Assembly (NCBI GenBank): GCA_025201765.1
Contig: MU623396.1
Span: forward strand, 1 to 64,000
Direction of reading: 5' to 3'
Source of the DNA: Daldinia sp. FL1419
Taxonomy: Eukaryota > Ascomycota > Sordariomycetes > Xylariales > Hypoxylaceae
Length of the DNA: 64,000 nt
Shown here: one piece after another, positions 60,504-64,000 of the stretch
How the letters are laid out: each line of letters starts with the position of its first letter
How positions within the stretch are numbered: position 1 is the stretch's first letter
The notes under the pieces: model-generated
What the model saw: only the letters and a program-made list of their open reading frames with translations
Told to the model about the DNA's origin: nothing
Databases searched by the model: none
Made by a program: the position numbers and the translations under genes

Positions 60504-61276
60504 TGTCTTATTCCGTCCTGTTCCTTCCTCTCTATCCTATTTCCCTTCCTTCCCTCTAGTTCTCGATTCAACCTAAACTTTCGATCTGCAAGGTCTCGCG
60601 TGCAGCTAAGCGACGGCGATCAATTAATCGGTACCTGCACTAGGAGGTATCCAAGTAACAAGACTCGGGGAAAAAGACGCCTTAAATCCGGGACTACCGA
60701 GTACCCTGGAGGGTTTTTTTCAACCGCCTCGTGTGAAAAGCATGAAGAGAAGCCGACGGAAATGGATATACGATGCTGGAAGCTTCAAAAAAGGTACTTT
60801 GGTACCAAACAATTTTTCGACGTCATGGGTCCGGCGTTGGTGCCGTTTAGGTAATGTGGAGGGGCAGAGGATGCGAATGCGAATGCGCTATGTAAGATTT
60901 ATGCAGAATGCATTGCGCTTGTTTTGCGCTGCATGGCATTAGGTGGTGTCGTGTTACCTTGCCCGTTTTATCCGCTTCCGGTAGCGTCCGCACAAGAGGT
61001 GCTTAGGTAGGTACTTACTTGATTTAGAATGCCCTAACCTAGGTTAGTGCGCACCTGCAGAACGAAGCTGTAACGTTAAAAAGAAGTTCCAAGTTGTTAC
61101 CTGTGTCATCTGTCATCTGCCATCTGTCAAATGTACATGCAGATACCGAAGTACCTATGTAGATAGATACCTCTTACGAAGGTAAGTGCAACGGTTTGAC
61201 AGTAAGAAACAACATTAACTAGTGGGCCTTACTCATTTTGATTTGATATCGAATAAGCATTGAATCTTCTAAAGAC
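60504..61276. other. Divergent promoter region, OPI10 and Nudix gene
   Basis: 770 bases without a gene. A TAGGTAGGTACTTA motif lies near 61005 and a repeated CATCTGTCATCTGCCATCTG-type run at about 61108-61130. Confidence 0.5.
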
Positions 61277-62652
61277 ATGTCAAGATGTCTGAATAGTCTC
61301 ACGACGCACCAGGCAACAAGAGAATTTATCAGAAACAAACTAACATATCATATACAACCTAAATCTCTTATAAAAACATTACGAGCGAATTATCATTATC
61401 CATTTCAGAAAAACAAATTAAAACATTTGTCATCACAACATTCTGATATTAGGGGCGATTTTCTCCCAGGAACAAAACCTTCAAATATCTCCCATAGAGA
61501 TTATAGTTCCGGCACATCTGTATCCGGTATACACCAGACACTTAGAGAGTTAAGGGGTACCCGACTCGTTCCGGGAATATCAGACGAAATGCCGGGTTTA
61601 ATGAGCAACCTCGATATCATGAAGGAGGCTGATGCGTAAGTTTCAAAGCCTCTCATATATAAGGAGTGGCATGCCATAACTAAGCCCCATTGTGAGCACA
61701 TAGCTTTCCTTACCAGGACGAGGAGCCACAGGCGTATAAAGCCCTTACCGAGACGCTGTATACGCTAATCTGGAAGGATGGACAGCCCCTTGGCTACATG
61801 CTTGATTCTGTCGTGAAAAAGCTCCTGGACACACCGGAGGAGATTCGAGGTCCCGTAACTGTGGATGAAGCCAATCGCACGGTGCGTGCTTTTGAGCTGC
61901 CAACAGAGGCCGAAAGAACTGCGCTGGTAGCTCGCTTGATGCAGTATTGGCGGGAGAACCACACATTTGATATATTAAGGGGCTGGCGGAATGAACTATG
62001 GCCTGTTTATGGTAGCAATGACGAGGTATTGTACAGCGTTGAGCGTAGTGGAACGGGTTTACTAGGAATTATGCGCTATGGAGTACATATGACGGCCTAC
62101 ATCAAGGACGAAACGGCAAGCTACGGCATGAAGATATTGGTGGCTCAGCGGGCAGCCAACAAGTCTACATATCCCAACATGCTGGATAACTCTGTGGCGG
62201 GCGGTCTTATGACTGGGGAGGACCCCTTCGAATGCATAATCCGAGAGGCGGACGAGGAGGCAGATCTACCCGAATCGCTCATGCGCGAGCGGGCCAGATT
62301 CACCGGCATGGTCACATACATCTACATCACGGACGAACGGGCAGGTGGTGAGGCCGGTCAGATTTATCCCGAGACCCAGTGGGTCTACGATATCGAGCTA
62401 CCTGCAGACTTCGCCCCTACGCCCAAAGATGGTGAGGTAGCGGACTTTTACATATGGACTGTTGAAGAGGTGCAAGAGAAGCTCGCCCAAAGGAAGTTCA
62501 AGCCTAACTGTGCTCTCATCTTGGCTGATTTCTTCATACGCCACAAGATCTTGACGCCGGAGAATGAACCCGATTATGACGAACTTGTACGGCGGTTACA
62601 TCGCAAACTGCCCTTCCCGGGTCCTCATCAAGTTGGCCCATCGACTTCATAA
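61277..62652 (+). CDS. Nudix hydrolase with DUF4743 domain, 2 exons
   Basis: Member of the fungal/plant Nudix family related to yeast YJR142W and sometimes called thiamine-pyrophosphokinase-related. Exons 61277-61635 and 61704-62652; the intron (GTAAGT to TAG) joins MKEADA to FPYQDEEPQAY. From ATG 61601 (MSNLDIMKEAD) the protein is 327 residues, normal for the family; the frame stays open to ATG 61277 (435 residues), adding a basic, Ser-rich leader that might target mitochondria. The DUF4743 part is N-terminal, the Nudix box runs from GGLMTGED to READEEADL with Asp in place of the penultimate Gly, followed by QWVYDIELP. Yeast relatives act on damaged thiamine diphosphates; this role here is inference. 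Confidence 0.88.
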
Positions 62653-62906
62653 CAATGCTCCCTAATCGCTTCGCCCCCTTTTGAATAACCCACCAGCGAT
62701 TTAAATATCGTCGGCCGCGACTTACTAGCAGAATAGCTCTAGTTTCATGATTTGGCCGCAAAATAGCGTCCATTGGTATCTCAAGCGTAGCTGTAACATG
62801 CAATAACTATCCCCTCTATCCGGTCTTCAGATTACAACCCCCATTAACTCCTGAACCAGCCGTGGCTTGGTCAATGGATAAGTAAATAGTGCTAGGCGTT
62901 GGCCGA
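62653..62906. other. Intergenic between convergent Nudix and RPB8 genes
   Basis: 254 bases holding the two 3' ends; no other feature seen. Confidence 0.6.
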
Positions 62907-63459
62907 TCATTTCTTAATCAGGAGGTAGGTGTTGTCGACGCGCAGCGGCGTTAGCTTCTTGTACGGACCCTCCAGCATCATTAACAAACCGCCAAACGAG
63001 ATGTACGCGCGACTGGAGCCTTGTTAGTACCGTCCAAAGCACATAGAAAGTAAGAAGACGGAAGCGGAATAACGCAGTAAAAGGAAGCGAACACTGTAGG
63101 ACACGGGTCGCATACATAGTCTGTCCATCAACACCGTCCTCGAACTTGTAAATCTTGCCATGGCATACGTAGTCGTACATATCCGCGAGCGATGACTCGT
63201 TGCGAACGTGGCGCCACCCCTTCTCTTCCTCCTCGTCTTTGGTACCGTCGAGCGAAAGGCTAGTAGCCAAGACGACCTCGATGTTGCTGCCGACGCGGAT
63301 GGGGAATAGCTCGATGTTGATATCAAGCTGCATGGTGGTTAGATTGTCGGTTGACGTGCCGCCGATACGAGCGACACGGTCGTATTTGGATTGATCGTAC
63401 GTCGTCACCGTGAAGGTGTCTTCGAAGAGCTGCGCGTCGCCGGCTGCGAGGTTGGACAT
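62907..63459 (-). CDS. RPB8: RNA polymerases I/II/III shared subunit RPABC3 (Rpb8), 2 exons
   Basis: Small OB-fold subunit common to all three nuclear RNA polymerases, 149 residues. Exons on the minus strand 63459-63116 and 63012-62907. The donor GTATGC (63115) and acceptor CCAG give GQTIRAYISFGGLLMMLEG, matching the family core; reading past it produces a false hydrophobic tail. The intron carries a perfect TACTAAC branch site. Other motifs are the start MSNLAAGDAQLFEDTF, DINIELFPI, DMYDYVCHGKIYKFED and the terminal GPYKKLTPLRVDNTYLLIKK. Confidence 0.95.
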
Positions 63460-64000
63460 TTTGACAGATTGTGGTTTTTTTTTTTGTTTGTTTTTTCTGG
63501 TTTAGCTAGATTCTGGATAATCGGTCTTGCGACAGAAATTTAGAAGGATGCAGCAACGTATCGGGTTTGAAGATGAGAAGTATGTTGCGTTGTGTCGAAA
63601 GCTAAGAGAATGTATGCAAAAAGTCATCGAGTTTTCGGCGCGGTTACCTTTTTTTTCTTTTCCCAATGGAACTCTCTAATTGGAATTCCGCCGTTGATGC
63701 GGGGTGCCCACTGAAAGCGGTGAAGCCTTGTATTTTACAGGGGCCTTTTGCGGCTCTGCTAAGAGCTAAAAAGCTAGGTTAGTTAACCTTTTCCAGCGGA
63801 TAACTAATTAAGTGATTAGTAAAGAAATAGTTGTGACGTAGTAACATTTTTGTGACGCACGAAACGGTTGAACTGCAAAACTGTAAAACATGTTCTAATG
63901 GGATATGTACATATTCACCCAAAAAGGAGGAGAAAATACTTGCTGAACCCAACCCAAATTTCAAAGTTGGAGATAGTCACTTCTTTTTTTTTTTCTTTTT
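63460..64000. other. RPB8 promoter region to window end
   Basis: T-rich tracts at about 63475-63500 and 63650-63660, and a T/C tract at the window edge. No gene is seen. Confidence 0.5.

Overview
The window is nuclear DNA of a filamentous ascomycete (Pezizomycotina; probably a plant-associated or saprotrophic Sordariomycete, though the class is inference). The evidence is the gene structure (multi-exon genes with 50-110 nt GT-AG introns, CT-rich leaders before ATGs), an AT-rich block with the signature of repeat-induced point mutation (RIP), and fungal families: AA9 copper oxygenase, GH53 galactanase, PTH11/rhodopsin-like receptor, Hsp30-type small heat shock protein, GPI-anchored Cys-rich wall protein. 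I place 19 protein genes, one possible gene relic, one candidate MITE and one tRNA-like (SINE-like) sequence. Exon joins were worked out by hand from reading frames and splice consensus.

Layout. 1-1920 is an almost G-free, gene-less AT-rich block. Next come an FAD monooxygenase (2280-4109, -), GAR transformylase (5791-6532, +), an Mn-type cation diffusion facilitator (7996-9995, +), a large intronless amidoligase-like protein (12598-15156, -) and a GPI-anchored Cys-rich protein (15893-16671, -). After a 3.3 kb gap, 20021-28483 holds a run of + strand genes with a plant-biomass flavour: GH53 galactanase, a Cys-rich single-pass membrane protein, an MFS sugar transporter and an AA9 LPMO, followed by a seven-helix PTH11-like receptor (to 30816). 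Then come an uncharacterised fungal protein (31236-32133, -), Hsp30 (33138-33800, -) and an RRM+YTH m6A-reader-like protein (36015-38139, -).

An approximately 8 kb stretch without a convincing gene (38140-46123) precedes a housekeeping block: proteasome beta-6 (PRE7-like, -), divergent from PI 4-kinase STT4 (47595-53730, +); Golgi apyrase YND1 (56989-59140, +); Hikeshi/Opi10 (-); a Nudix/DUF4743 protein (+); and RNA polymerase subunit RPB8 (62907-63459, -).

How the genes fit together. The housekeeping genes share no single pathway. The only grouping that suggests joint function is the 20-31 kb section, where a secreted galactanase, a sugar importer, a secreted LPMO and two membrane proteins that could sense the outside lie side by side. 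I found no rRNA, CRISPR or complete transposon. I see no clear-cut novel multi-gene system. The most unusual signals are the strand-asymmetric RIP block, the orphan amidoligase, the CAZyme/sensor neighbourhood, the candidate MITE, and phased repeats in the hsp30 promoter.
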